Shown here in pieces: positions 1 to 8,969 of a stretch of DNA of 64,000 bases (position 1 is its first letter; each line of letters starts with the position of its first letter). The stretch covers positions 17,986-81,985 of the forward strand of contig JBCDLX010000023.1 in NCBI GenBank assembly GCA_038744785.1, given 5' to 3'. The position numbers and the translations under genes are program-made. The DNA is from Ovoidimarina sp038744785 (GTDB lineage Bacteria > Pseudomonadota > Alphaproteobacteria > Rhodobacterales > Rhodobacteraceae). Below the pieces are notes generated by a model. The model saw only the letters and a list, made by a program, of their open reading frames with translations. It had not been told where the DNA came from and did no database searches.

Positions 1-724
1 GGAGGAGCGTGCCTTCCAGGAACGGCGGATTTCCTCCCCCGTCATCGCCTTCGGCGGAACGGGCGGCGCCAATGCGGGCGAGACGGAACTTACCGAACGC
101 ACCTTCGGCGAAGTGACGGATTTCGTGCTAAACGGCGCGTTGCCGATCGCCATCACACAAGCCGAAGTCATCGCAAATCCCTCGAACACGGTCATTCAGG
201 GCACGATGATCCAGGCCGTGATGGAGACGGCACTCGACAGCTCGCTCCCCGGGCAGACCCGTGCCATCATCTCCGAAGATGTCTTCAGCTATGACGGCTC
301 ACGGCTCCTGATCCCGCGCGGCTCGCGCCTGATCGGACGCTACCGCTCAGGCATCGAGATCGCGCAGCGCCGCGTGACCATCGCCTGGGATCGGATCATT
401 CTGCCCAACAATCAGACCGTGCAAATCAGTTCCTTCGGCGGCGATGAGCTTGGCCGCTCCGGCGTCACCGGTTTCGTGGACACTCGCTTCGACGAGCGCT
501 TCGGCTCCGCCGCGCTGATCTCCATCATCTCGGCCGCGCCGAACGTGGCATCGGCGCAGGTCGAGGATGAGGCCACCGCCGAGGTCCTGCAGGATGTGGG
601 CGATGACCTGGCGGATGCCACCGATTCCGTGATCGGCGACTACCTCTCCATCGGGCCCGTCATCTATGTCGATCAGGGCGCACGCGTCACCGTCATGGTC
701 GATCGCGATTTGGAGATCTTCTGA
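1..724 (+). CDS. virB10: VirB10/TrbI T4SS core-complex protein, C-terminal part (5' end outside window)
   Basis: This reading frame is open from the first bases of the window and stops at 722-724, so only the C-terminal part is present. VirB10 spans the cell envelope, and its C-terminal beta-barrel domain forms the outer-membrane channel of the type IV secretion system. The visible part matches that domain: a stretch with TRAIISEDVFSYDG, then LLIPRGSRLIGRY, then a VTIAWDRIILPN strand and the GVTGFVDTRFDERFG segment typical of TrbI/VirB10. virB11 begins one base after the stop, so the two are translationally linked. The rest of the mating-pair genes (virB1-5, B8, B9) presumably lie upstream of the window. 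Confidence 0.93.
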   Translation, partial: EERAFQERRISSPVIAFGGTGGANAGETELTERTFGEVTDFVLNGALPIAITQAEVIANPSNTVIQGTMIQAVMETALDSSLPGQTRAIISEDVFSYDGSRLLIPRGSRLIGRYRSGIEIAQRRVTIAWDRIILPNNQTVQISSFGGDELGRSGVTGFVDTRFDERFGSAALISIISAAPNVASAQVEDEATAEVLQDVGDDLADATDSVIGDYLSIGPVIYVDQGARVTVMVDRDLEIF

Positions 725-725
725 G

Positions 726-1724
726 ATGACGCTGTCCTACCTCCAGGCCTCGCTCGACAAGCTTAAGGACGCCACCCGGGACGACGTGATCGAGATCTGC
801 ATCAATCCGGATGGCTCTTGCTGGGGTGAGTTCCAGGGGGATCACTTCATGCGGGCACTGGATCAGCGTCTGACGATCACGGAGGTGCGCGATCTTGGCA
901 ACCAGATCGCCTCATCCGCCAATACGACGATGAGCAAGGACAAGCCCATCGTCTCGGTCTCGATCACCTATCGCGACCGCCCCATCCGTGCCCAAGTCGT
1001 AACCCCGCCCGCGGTGCTATCCGGCATGTCGATCTCGCTCAGGTTCTTCTCGAGCCTACCGATGGACCAGATCGAGCTTCGTTTCCTCTACGGCGAAGAA
1101 CGCAAGCTCGAGGAACTGCGTCAGGAAAAAAACCGCGCGCTGCGCAAGGTCGTCGCCTCTGGTGAAATATACGCGGCCATCCGCTTCTGCGTCGAGAACA
1201 AGCTCAACATGATCGTCTCTGGCGGCACCTCGACCGGTAAGACCGTCGCGGCCCGGAAAATCCTTTCATACGTCCCCGATGACGAGCGCATCGTCACCAT
1301 CGAAGAAGCCGCTGAACTGCTTCCGGCTCAGCCCAATGCCGTGACGCTGATCGCCAACCGCGATGCGGAGTTCCAATCCGCCGACGTGCTCCTGACCGCG
1401 ACGCTGCGCATGCGGCCCGACCGGATCATCCTCGGCGAGGTCCGCGGCAAGGAGGCCATGACCTTCCTCGAGGCGATCAATACCGGCCATGGCGGTTCGA
1501 TGACCACGCTCCATGCCGAGACGCCACAGCTCGCCGTCCAGCGTCTCGCCATCGCCGCGCTCAAGACCGAGATCCCGATGACCTACCAGGACATGGTCCA
1601 ATACATCGAAAGTTCGATCGATGTGATCATCCAGGCGGGCCGCGAGGACGGCCAACGCGGCATCACCGAATTCTATCTCCCCGGAACCGATCTTAGCGGA
1701 GGCATGAAACATGAAGCGGTTTGA
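726..1724 (+). CDS. virB11: VirB11 traffic ATPase of the T4SS
   Basis: This is the hexameric secretion ATPase that powers pilus assembly and substrate transfer at the cytoplasmic face of the T4SS. The product is 332 residues, the usual VirB11 size. It has a Walker A motif GGTSTGKT near residue 165, an Asp-box region (ERIVTIEEAAEL), a Walker B region (RPDRIILGEVRG) and a His-box (GHGGSMTTLHAE). I chose the ATG at 726 because it follows the virB10 stop by one base; an upstream in-frame ATG at 666 would lie inside virB10. The 3' end overlaps the next small gene. Confidence 0.94.
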   Translation: MTLSYLQASLDKLKDATRDDVIEICINPDGSCWGEFQGDHFMRALDQRLTITEVRDLGNQIASSANTTMSKDKPIVSVSITYRDRPIRAQVVTPPAVLSGMSISLRFFSSLPMDQIELRFLYGEERKLEELRQEKNRALRKVVASGEIYAAIRFCVENKLNMIVSGGTSTGKTVAARKILSYVPDDERIVTIEEAAELLPAQPNAVTLIANRDAEFQSADVLLTATLRMRPDRIILGEVRGKEAMTFLEAINTGHGGSMTTLHAETPQLAVQRLAIAALKTEIPMTYQDMVQYIESSIDVIIQAGREDGQRGITEFYLPGTDLSGGMKHEAV

Positions 1725-1902
1725 ATACGACATCCTGTTCTGCAAGGTGAAGAAGCAGAAGGACTATGAAGAGATGCGGGGCGCCCTGAACGAACGGGGC
1801 GCCGAAGGCTGGGAGGTGATCTCCGCCGAGGCCGGCGACTATGGCTATACCGCGTTCCTCAAGCGTGAGGTCGCGGACCAGCCAACGGGTTCGTTGACAT
1901 GA
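1711..1902 (+). CDS. DUF4177-like small protein in the virB operon
   Basis: The product is 63 residues and contains GAEGWEVISAEAGDYGYTAFLKRE, the tryptophan-centred pattern of DUF4177 proteins. No enzymatic role is known for the family. It overlaps the end of virB11 by 14 bases and the start of the following gene by 4 bases (ATGA), so it is translated as part of the T4SS operon. It may be a small accessory factor. The family call rests on the GWEV-type core only. Confidence 0.75.
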   Translation: MKRFEYDILFCKVKKQKDYEEMRGALNERGAEGWEVISAEAGDYGYTAFLKREVADQPTGSLT

Positions 1903-2303
1903 AACGCGCGACCACTCTCCTCTGCCTATTTCTTCTTTTGACGGGCACCATTGCATCGGCCGAACGCGACTTGGTCCCGACGCTCGATAATCAACCCGAT
2001 GTCTGCCCCGATCAGCCGCCCGAGCCGGAGTGGATGCGGAAAACCGAAGCGCGCGATGCCCACAAGCGGCTCCTGGTCCAGCAAATCTACCGGTTTCAGA
2101 GCATGGAACGCATCGTCGAGGCGCAGAGCTGCACATGCGTCACCCGGTATCCGTCTTGGGAGGCCGCTGAGGCGGTCTATTTTGATCGCTATTCCTCGGC
2201 TGACTATTGGAGCGTGGTCGAGGCGACGTCAGACTATCGCCGACGGGCGAACGATCTCCGAAAGCAGGCCATGCCGATCTGCGAAGCGGCCGGCAACTGG
2301 TAG
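1899..2303 (+). CDS. Secreted small T4SS-operon protein, unknown function
   Basis: The product is 134 residues with a clear signal peptide (MKR, a hydrophobic run of leucines, then a likely cleavage after TIASA). The mature part has four cysteines, including a CTC pair, which fits a periplasmic disulfide-bonded protein. It starts at an ATGA overlap with the preceding gene and ends 6 bases before virB6. By position it could be a VirB5- or VirB7-like accessory, but I see no lipobox and no recognisable VirB5 pattern, so the role is not assigned. Confidence 0.8.
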   Translation: MKRATTLLCLFLLLTGTIASAERDLVPTLDNQPDVCPDQPPEPEWMRKTEARDAHKRLLVQQIYRFQSMERIVEAQSCTCVTRYPSWEAAEAVYFDRYSSADYWSVVEATSDYRRRANDLRKQAMPICEAAGNW

Positions 2304-2309
2304 CGGGTC

Positions 2310-3389
2310 ATGAGCGTCGTCGCGTATTTCGTGGAAACGGCCGAAGGCTATCTGGACTCGGCGGCGGAAACCCAGTTCGGGGCCGTAGCCGCCACAGTCG
2401 GAACGATACTGGTCCTCGGAACGACGCTCGTGGTCATCCTCGTCTGTCTCAACATGATCTACCAATACCGGTCCATGGACGGCCGGACCGCCTTCTGGCT
2501 CGCCGTGAAGATCGGCTTGGTCGGAATATTCGCAACCAACTGGGTCCAGTTCAACGCCCTCGCATCCGCCATCCTGAACGGGATAGACAGCATCGCCGGA
2601 TCGCTGGTCGCGTCGGTCGGCGGCGGGACGCCAGGACCATCGGGGACCTTTGCTGAGGAGTTCGATCAGCTGATAGCCGCGCTTGGGGATTACCTGAACG
2701 CAGCAGGCTCCGAGTTGAACTGGATGGCTGGCGCGCTCCTCGACACGCTCGGCGTTCTCCTGCTCTCGATCCTCGGAGGGCTGGCAGCCTTCATCGTTGT
2801 CGCCTCCAGGCTCATGATCACGCTGTTGATCGGGATCGCTCCGGTGATGATCTTCCTGACCCTCTTCGAGGTGACCAAGGATTATTTCGCGCGCTGGCTC
2901 TCGGCGCTGATCTCCTTCGCGATATACCCCATCGTCATCGCCGGCGTCTTCGCAACCATCACCGGGGTCTCGCGCGCATTGCTCGCCGAACTCGGTGACC
3001 CCGAAGGCGCTTCGAACATCGGCGCCCTCCTGCCCTTCTTCATGATGGTCCTCATGGCCAAGGGGTTCATCATCGCCACACCCTTCATCGTCCGGTCGGT
3101 CTCCGGAAACATCATGATGCCGGCGCTTTCGGCAGGCTTTGGCGGGAGCTATGCGTTCGCGCGGGGCCTGGCAGGCAGCCAACAGGTCTACAACCGATAC
3201 GCCATCGGTGGCGCGACCGGTGCCGAATATGCCGCGCTTCGGGCGCGGCAGTTTCTAGGCGTCCAGGCGCTACCGACCCGCCCTAATGCCGCGGGTGGTG
3301 CCCCGGCTGCACCTTCAGGCGACTCATCTGGCACCGGTGCGCGCATGCTTGCGCAACTGGCACGGCTAAGCAGGCTGGGTCGACGGTAG
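2310..3389 (+). CDS. virB6: VirB6/TrbL inner-membrane channel protein
   Basis: This 359-residue polytopic membrane protein has about six hydrophobic segments (for example around residues 28-50, 62-84, 143-185, 195-222 and 237-257). It is the inner-membrane VirB6 component that lines the early part of the DNA-transfer route. The segment ending IAPVMIFLTLFEVTKDYFARWLSALISF contains the conserved aromatic/Trp region of VirB6/TrbL. The C-terminus is a soluble Ala/Pro/Gly-rich tail. It is the last gene of the plus-strand mating-pair operon. Confidence 0.9.
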   Translation: MSVVAYFVETAEGYLDSAAETQFGAVAATVGTILVLGTTLVVILVCLNMIYQYRSMDGRTAFWLAVKIGLVGIFATNWVQFNALASAILNGIDSIAGSLVASVGGGTPGPSGTFAEEFDQLIAALGDYLNAAGSELNWMAGALLDTLGVLLLSILGGLAAFIVVASRLMITLLIGIAPVMIFLTLFEVTKDYFARWLSALISFAIYPIVIAGVFATITGVSRALLAELGDPEGASNIGALLPFFMMVLMAKGFIIATPFIVRSVSGNIMMPALSAGFGGSYAFARGLAGSQQVYNRYAIGGATGAEYAALRARQFLGVQALPTRPNAAGGAPAAPSGDSSGTGARMLAQLARLSRLGRR

Positions 3390-3721
3390 CGCAGACCGGA
3401 CGAGGCAAGTCTACCGGGAACAGGCTGTCCGCGGGTAAAATCTTTGCTGCCTGCTAGGACCGTGGCAAACAGCATGAATGGTTTTGCGTTGGTGGCATCG
3501 TGCCGCGTCTGGGGACGGCGCATTGCTACAGGATCAGGCGCAACGGCATCGGCGCCGGTGTTGCTGTCTGGGACGTCTATCCTGTATCCCGTTCTCACAT
3601 CAAAGCATTTGACGGCAAGCTTCCTATGGGAAATTGCCGGTAGCGGGCAGTAAATTGCCGCGATGTTCTCGTTGAATTTTTAACTTGTCACTTGACAATT
3701 TAAGAGAGTGGAGTATCTAAG
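3390..3721. other. Spacer between virB6 and the small toxin-antitoxin-like module
   Basis: About 330 bases hold no reading frame that looks coding on either strand. The last 40 bases are AT-rich and carry the palindrome and ribosome binding site of the next module. I see no convincing terminator for virB6 here. Confidence 0.5.
3685..3698. promoter_or_regulatory. Palindromic operator candidate of the small module
   Basis: TTGTCA-CT-TGACAA is a perfect 6+6 inverted repeat in an AT-rich stretch, 24 bases upstream of the GTG start at 3722. Its position suits autoregulation by the helix-turn-helix protein encoded second in the module. A GGAG ribosome binding site follows at 3710-3713, eight bases before the GTG. 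Confidence 0.5.
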
Positions 3722-3991
3722 GTGCCAAGGAAGAAGCACATATCAAAGGAAATCGAGGCCGTCATTCAGGAGCTCGAAGAGCTGGGATGGGACCTTATTG
3801 AGGGCAAGGGGCACGCGTGGGGGATCCTCCGATGCCCGGCCAACGATAAGGATTGCCGCTGTGGCGAGTTTTGTCAGATGTCTGTCTGGTCGACCCCGAA
3901 GAATCCACAGCAGTTCGCGAAAAGGATCCGACAGAAGGCTCTGGCCTGCGTGAAGCTTCAGAAGAACGACGAAGGTAATGCCGATGGCTGA
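3722..3991 (+). CDS. HicA-like small protein with a cysteine cluster (putative toxin)
   Basis: The product is 89 residues and starts at GTG with a well placed GGAG. The layout recalls HicA mRNA-interferase toxins: an N-terminal helix (EIEAVIQELEELGW), a strand leading to GKGHAWGILRCP where the histidine sits at the position of the HicA catalytic His, then a strand and final helix (QQFAKRIRQKAL). Unlike ordinary HicA it inserts four cysteines between the strands (C-x6-C-x-C-x3-C), possibly a zinc site. It overlaps the next gene. The HicA relation is inferred from layout, not from a match. Confidence 0.6.
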   Translation: MPRKKHISKEIEAVIQELEELGWDLIEGKGHAWGILRCPANDKDCRCGEFCQMSVWSTPKNPQQFAKRIRQKALACVKLQKNDEGNADG

Positions 3992-4547
3992 AGAATTCGA
4001 ATTCGAACTGGTCTTTGCGCTCCCCGACGGAGAGCACGATGCGTTTGCGCTCTCTGACGCGGTCTTCGAGGCGGGTTTTGAAGATGCGCTCGTGGGCACC
4101 GGTCACGCCGGTCTCCTGGGTGTAGAACTGGAACTTGAAGGGGATGAGGCCGAGAGCGCGATCCTTGAAGCGGCGCGGGCGCTGATCAAGGCGTTGCCGC
4201 AGGGCACTGTCCTGCGCGAGGTCCGTCCCGACCTGGTGTCTCTCGCGGATGTCGCCGAGAAGCTCGAGGTGAGGCGACAGGCGCTCCAGCAGCGCAAGAT
4301 GCCCCTCCCCGTTGCCGGTGGCCTCTACCGCATCGATGAGATGATCGAGGTTCTGATGGAGGCCTCAAAGCCGGCGAAGGGGCAGCGTCGTCCGCGCTTT
4401 AACCTGGCTTCCGCCGCGAAGTGGTTTCGTGCGGGCCCCGCGGCCCGCAGGGTGAACGCCCAGTTGACGATGCGTGAGATCGACCCTGCGACGATTGAGC
4501 GAGCCCCTCGACCAGAGAGCGACGATCCTGGTTTTCTTCACCCGTGA
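3984..4547 (+). CDS. HTH-containing partner protein (putative antitoxin/regulator)
   Basis: The product is 187 residues. I chose the ATG at 3984, eight bases after the GAAGG at 3971-3975; an in-frame ATG at 3978 is too close. The N-terminal half is acidic and resembles a HicB-like or ferredoxin-like domain (FELVFALPDGEHDAFALSDAVFEAG). Residues about 95-125 (VSLADVAEKLEVRRQALQQRK) read as a helix-turn-helix. Antitoxins of HicB type combine such a pseudo-RNase fold with a DNA-binding domain, which supports a toxin-antitoxin unit with the upstream gene and the palindrome at 3685. It converges on virD4. Confidence 0.6.
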   Translation: MAEEFEFELVFALPDGEHDAFALSDAVFEAGFEDALVGTGHAGLLGVELELEGDEAESAILEAARALIKALPQGTVLREVRPDLVSLADVAEKLEVRRQALQQRKMPLPVAGGLYRIDEMIEVLMEASKPAKGQRRPRFNLASAAKWFRAGPAARRVNAQLTMREIDPATIERAPRPESDDPGFLHP

Positions 4548-4617
4548 CAATGGTCGATTCCGGGGCGCGGGCACAAGGCGCCATCGCGGCATGCTTTCGT
4601 GTCGCCCGCATGGCGGC

Positions 4618-6642
4618 TTAGCCAAGCCCGAATTTCTCGCCCGCCTCGCTGACTTTTGCTTCCGAACCGGACATCTCCGCCTCCAACCGCTCGAGATCAC
4701 TTACGGCGTCCTGTACCCGGACGACATCGTCTTCTGTCGCAGCCTCCACCTCCAGATCTGCCTGCCTCCCGAACTCCATCTCCAACTGCCGCTGATCGTC
4801 CGCAAGGACTGCGGCACGACCGCGCCGAGGCGCTTGAGCCGGACCGGGCTCAATGGGTGCATTCCCTCCGGTTTCCGTAAGCCCCATCCTGGCCTCGAAA
4901 TCGCGTTCCGAGAGACCTGACCCACGCGGAGCCGAAGGCATCGCCCGGACACTCAGGGGCAATTCCCCCATCGGAGGGACCGGCCCCTTCGGAAACGGCA
5001 GCTCCCCCTCCTGCGCCGCGTGGATGCCTTTGAAAAACGGATCCTCGTAGTAGACCACCCGCTTCGCCCGGACCGGCATCTGCGCGTCCACGACCACCAC
5101 GATCTCATCAAGCGGCAAACGTCGCGCCTCGTCTTCCGGCAGGAGCGCGACTTCTTCCGTCCGCTCAGACTGGCTGCGGCCTTCGAACGGGTTCTTGCCG
5201 ACCGCGCGGGAACGTGTGACCACGGTCTTCGTGGTCTTGCCCACGGCCTTGCTCAACTCCTCGACCGTCTTCTCGTCCGAGGGCGTAAGGTAGAGCTTGA
5301 TCCCGGCGTTGCCCTGCAAGGCCCGCCGCGTGTTCTCGCCGTATATTTCATCAATGGCCGGGATGGTCTGGGTCACCACCGCGAGATGCCCGCGATAGGC
5401 GCGCAGCACCTCGATGCTCTCGGCCACGATCGGCATCTTTCCGAGGCGGTTGAACTCGTCGAGCATGATCATGACCGGCCAGGGCTCGTCGGGGCCCGGC
5501 TCCTTGTCCTGCAGGGCGGATAGCAGGTCCGAGAAGAAGAGCCGGATGAGCGGTGCGAGGGGTTTCACCATGAGGGGTTGGACGACGAGATAGACGCTGA
5601 AGGGCTTCTTGCGGATTGTCCGAAAGTCAAAGTCTGAGGTCGCCGTCGCATCGTCGATCGCCGGATTCTGCCACTGATCGAGGCCCGAGGTCATCAGGAG
5701 CGAGACATAGGATGTGAGCGTGTCGTTGTTGGTGGAGGCCAGCCGCGTGAAGATCAGTCGCGCTGCGGCGTTTTGGACCTCATGGGCGCGCGCGAGATAC
5801 TCCTTTTGCTTCTGCCCGCCCGAGGCGGCGATGCGGTAGATCTCCCCGAGCGTTGGCCTGCGGCGCTGGAACGCGAGTAGCCCGGCCGCGACGAAGAGAT
5901 CGATCCCGCCCTTCAGGAGGCCCTGAACCCGGTCGTTGTCGTTCTGCAGGAAGAGCGTGGCGAGGAGCTGCAACTCCATCTGCTGGCGCGCCGGGTCCTT
6001 GAGCTCGAAGATGCGCAGGAGCGGATTGTAGCGATGCGTGCGCCTGTCCTCCCAGTCGGTCGGCGCGAACCGGAACACCTCGTCACCCTGCGCCGCCCGG
6101 TGGCGGGCCGACGCCTCGAAGCACTCGCCCTTCACATCCAGCACCACCGCCGAGCCCTGCCAGGTCAGGAGGTTCGGAATGACGAAGCCGGTGGTCTTGC
6201 CGCGCCCGGTTGGGGCCACGATGAGCGCGTGCGGGAAGGTCCGGGAGCAGAGGAACGGTGCACGGGATCCGGGCTTTCCAAGCTTGCCGATCACAAAGCC
6301 CGTGCCCGGCGCGCCGAAGAAGCCGTTCCGCTTCATCTCGCGGCGGGTCTGCCAATGGGTATAGCCGAACCGGGTGAGCGCCGAGCCCGACATCGCCAGG
6401 CTCATCATGAGGCCCGCCACCCCGGCCCCGCCCATGATCAGGTTGATCAGGCGGAAATCATCGGGACGGACGGCCCCGATGGCGCGGTAGTTCTGGGCGA
6501 TATAGAAGAAGTCGATCTCGGCCCGGAAACCCAGGTCCCGGAACGTCACGACGGCCGAGGCGATCACATAGCCGATGGCGATCGCCACCAGCGTGACCAG
6601 CACCACGCCGAGGGCGAGGCGGCCCTTTCCTACCCCTCCCAT
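4618..6642 (-). CDS. virD4: VirD4/TraG type IV coupling protein
   Basis: This coupling ATPase docks the relaxosome at the secretion channel. The product is 674 residues. Two N-terminal membrane segments (about residues 10-32 and 65-85) precede a cytoplasmic ATPase domain with Walker A APTGRGKTT (about 143-151) and Walker B WPVMIMLDEFNRLGKM (about 390-405). The ATG at 6642 is chosen over one at 6666 because it overlaps the relaxase stop as TGATG, a typical coupled start. The C-terminal ~100 residues are acidic and variable. The order mobC-relaxase-virD4 is that of a VirD2-type transfer operon. Confidence 0.94.
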   Translation of the reverse strand: MGGVGKGRLALGVVLVTLVAIAIGYVIASAVVTFRDLGFRAEIDFFYIAQNYRAIGAVRPDDFRLINLIMGGAGVAGLMMSLAMSGSALTRFGYTHWQTRREMKRNGFFGAPGTGFVIGKLGKPGSRAPFLCSRTFPHALIVAPTGRGKTTGFVIPNLLTWQGSAVVLDVKGECFEASARHRAAQGDEVFRFAPTDWEDRRTHRYNPLLRIFELKDPARQQMELQLLATLFLQNDNDRVQGLLKGGIDLFVAAGLLAFQRRRPTLGEIYRIAASGGQKQKEYLARAHEVQNAAARLIFTRLASTNNDTLTSYVSLLMTSGLDQWQNPAIDDATATSDFDFRTIRKKPFSVYLVVQPLMVKPLAPLIRLFFSDLLSALQDKEPGPDEPWPVMIMLDEFNRLGKMPIVAESIEVLRAYRGHLAVVTQTIPAIDEIYGENTRRALQGNAGIKLYLTPSDEKTVEELSKAVGKTTKTVVTRSRAVGKNPFEGRSQSERTEEVALLPEDEARRLPLDEIVVVVDAQMPVRAKRVVYYEDPFFKGIHAAQEGELPFPKGPVPPMGELPLSVRAMPSAPRGSGLSERDFEARMGLTETGGNAPIEPGPAQAPRRGRAAVLADDQRQLEMEFGRQADLEVEAATEDDVVRVQDAVSDLERLEAEMSGSEAKVSEAGEKFGLG

Positions 6643-8969
6643 CAATGGGTCTCCCCGCGCTCGCACTCGCCGTCGACAAGATCGGTGCGGTGGAGCTCGA
6701 ATTCGCGGTCGGCGATCTCCTCGACCACGGCGCGGGTTGCTTCGCTGTTGGCAGTAGCCGCATCCGATTGCAGATAGGTCTTGGCGGCATAGAGCCGGTC
6801 GAGACGGTCCTCGACCTGGTCCTTCAACACATCGGCATCCCCGTCTCGCAGCCGCTCGATTTGAGCATCGTCAAGCTCCCGCTCGACGGCATCGCGATAG
6901 GCCAGGCGCTGACCGTCATCCTGGAACGGCGACTGCAGATTGCCGGCCCGTTCATGGTCGACGACCCGCCGGATGTCCGGATCGGCAATTGGCGCGCCCT
7001 CGACAGTTTCTACCTCGCGCGCGTCCGAAAGCAGCCCGTCGCGCAGGTCGAGCGCCACCTCCCGGAGCTCGTTTTCGCGGCGAACCTGGTCGATGGCCTC
7101 GGTGTCACGCAGTTCGGTGACGGCCGCATAGGTCGCGCCAAGCCCGCGGGCGAGATGCGACGGCATATCGAGATAGCGTGCGCGGAACGCGTCCGTGACG
7201 GCGTCCGCAACGGGGGTCCGGGTGTCACGCGCCTCCATGATCCGATCGACATCGCGGGTGATCTCCCGGGCCCGGGCCTCGTCGGTGATCCGCTCCCGGT
7301 AGGGCTCGGACCGGTCGATCACGTCGCCCGGGCGCGCGAGCAGTTCCGGATGCGCATTGATGTAGCTCCGCTGCTCCTCCTCGATACGCCGCTCCGCCCG
7401 GGAGGCGATCTCCCACTCTCGCGCCTCGATCTGGTCTCCGGTCAGACCTTCCGAACGCATGTCCTGGCGGATCGCGCGCTCCATGTCCTCAGTGGCGTCC
7501 CGATGATAATGGACCCGCTCCATGATGGTGCGATCTTCCACGACACCGTCTTCGCGCAGGACCCCTGCCCGCTCCAGTGCGACGCCGAGCTGGACATGGG
7601 CCCGGTTGAGGGTCTCGCGCGCCGTCTCCAGATCCGCGCGACGCTCGAGGTTGAGACCGTCCCTCTCGGCCACCCGCGCCAGATCGTCGGCGATCCATTG
7701 CCGCTCGAGCGCGGCGTTCTGCGCGCCGGCTTCCATCCGGGCGACCACCACGGACGAACTGATCCCGGTCCCGCGCAGCGCGGTATCGACCTGCGCCCGC
7801 ACCTCGGGGTCACGCAAGCGGTCGAGCCGGGCCGCATCGATATTGGTCTCGGAATAGACCCCGCCCTCCGATGGCTTCTCGGTCAATGTCATGGAGCGCA
7901 GCCCCAAGGGTTGCATATGGGCCAGCCTAGACTGGATCTCGTTGAGGCTACGCTCGAGCCTCGGCCGTTCGGCCTCCGGCTTCGCATCAATCATGCCCTG
8001 GACGCGCGCGACCTGATCGGCATAACGGGTCCGCAGATCCTCGAACGATTGCTCCTCTGCCATGTAGATGCCTCCTTCCAAAGTCAGCTTGCCGCCCTTG
8101 GCCAGAAGCTCTCCTGAGCGGAACAGGGCATCGGCGATGTCCTCTCGGTTGTCCGCAGAGGCCTCGGCGGCAAGTGAGTGGTAGATGATCCGGGTGTTTG
8201 CGATCTCTTCCAGAGCGCGATCCAAGTCTGCTCCGACCCGTGGCCGCGGCTCCGTGGCCCGCCCCTCGTCCTTCGCCGCATAGACCTCGCGGGTGCGCGG
8301 CGGGTAGTGCACGACACCTCGGTCGAGCCGCCGCGTGGCCTCCAGACGCACGCCGAACCTCTCGGCCTCCTCGACCATGGCGAGGCGGAAATCGTCGTAG
8401 TTGAAGCGGTGGTCCCGACCCAGGAAGAAGAACTCGCCCTCCTGGGAACGGCGGTTCAAGACTATATGTGCGTGAGGGTGATCGCGATCCTCATGCACCG
8501 CGATGATGTAGTCGAAATGCCCCTCTTCGGACTGAAAGAACCGCTCCGCCACATTGGCGGTGATGTCGCGCACATCCTCGCCCCGGGTGCCGATCGGATA
8601 GGACATGAGCATATGGGTGGTCTGTCCGAGCTTGGGTTTGAACCCCGCACTCCAGCGCTTGGAGAAGCGGTCGGTCAGGTCCTTGATCTCCGTCGCCTCG
8701 AGCTTTGTCTTCCCGTCCAGGAAGCCGCTGGAATCCACAATATGGGAGGACTTCGTGGTGAGGTAATCGAGCTGGTTCATGAGCTGCGATTTGGTATGCG
8801 TGCCCCCGCCCCGGATCGCCTTGAAGACCGCCGCACGGTGACCGGCGGCGGCCCGCACGAGCTGCCTCTGCCGGGACGCCTGCAGCCCCTGCATCGAGCC
8901 CCGGATCCGGCTCCAGCCATCCCGGAAGATCTCTCCGGTGACGTCATGGACGGCATCATTCAGCCGCAT
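6642..8969 (-). CDS. virD2: VirD2-like MOBP conjugative relaxase
   Basis: The relaxase nicks oriT and pilots the single strand through the T4SS. The product is 775 residues. The N-terminal ~250 residues carry the relaxase motifs: LDYLT with the likely catalytic Tyr69, and the metal-binding segment HEDRDHPHAHIVLN (about 159-172) diagnostic of the Relaxase/VirD2 family. The rest is a long, charged, helical C-terminal region rich in Arg/Glu, without a recognisable helicase or primase domain. It overlaps the MobC-like gene by 14 bases and virD4 by a TGATG. Confidence 0.92.
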   Translation of the reverse strand: MRLNDAVHDVTGEIFRDGWSRIRGSMQGLQASRQRQLVRAAAGHRAAVFKAIRGGGTHTKSQLMNQLDYLTTKSSHIVDSSGFLDGKTKLEATEIKDLTDRFSKRWSAGFKPKLGQTTHMLMSYPIGTRGEDVRDITANVAERFFQSEEGHFDYIIAVHEDRDHPHAHIVLNRRSQEGEFFFLGRDHRFNYDDFRLAMVEEAERFGVRLEATRRLDRGVVHYPPRTREVYAAKDEGRATEPRPRVGADLDRALEEIANTRIIYHSLAAEASADNREDIADALFRSGELLAKGGKLTLEGGIYMAEEQSFEDLRTRYADQVARVQGMIDAKPEAERPRLERSLNEIQSRLAHMQPLGLRSMTLTEKPSEGGVYSETNIDAARLDRLRDPEVRAQVDTALRGTGISSSVVVARMEAGAQNAALERQWIADDLARVAERDGLNLERRADLETARETLNRAHVQLGVALERAGVLREDGVVEDRTIMERVHYHRDATEDMERAIRQDMRSEGLTGDQIEAREWEIASRAERRIEEEQRSYINAHPELLARPGDVIDRSEPYRERITDEARAREITRDVDRIMEARDTRTPVADAVTDAFRARYLDMPSHLARGLGATYAAVTELRDTEAIDQVRRENELREVALDLRDGLLSDAREVETVEGAPIADPDIRRVVDHERAGNLQSPFQDDGQRLAYRDAVERELDDAQIERLRDGDADVLKDQVEDRLDRLYAAKTYLQSDAATANSEATRAVVEEIADREFELHRTDLVDGECERGETH

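Noticed and set aside
5020..8117. Long plus-strand frames opposite virD4 and the relaxase (for example 5020-5523, 6034-6777, 6645-8117)
   Set aside because: They mirror the codon structure of the minus-strand genes, which have clear motifs, and show none of their own.
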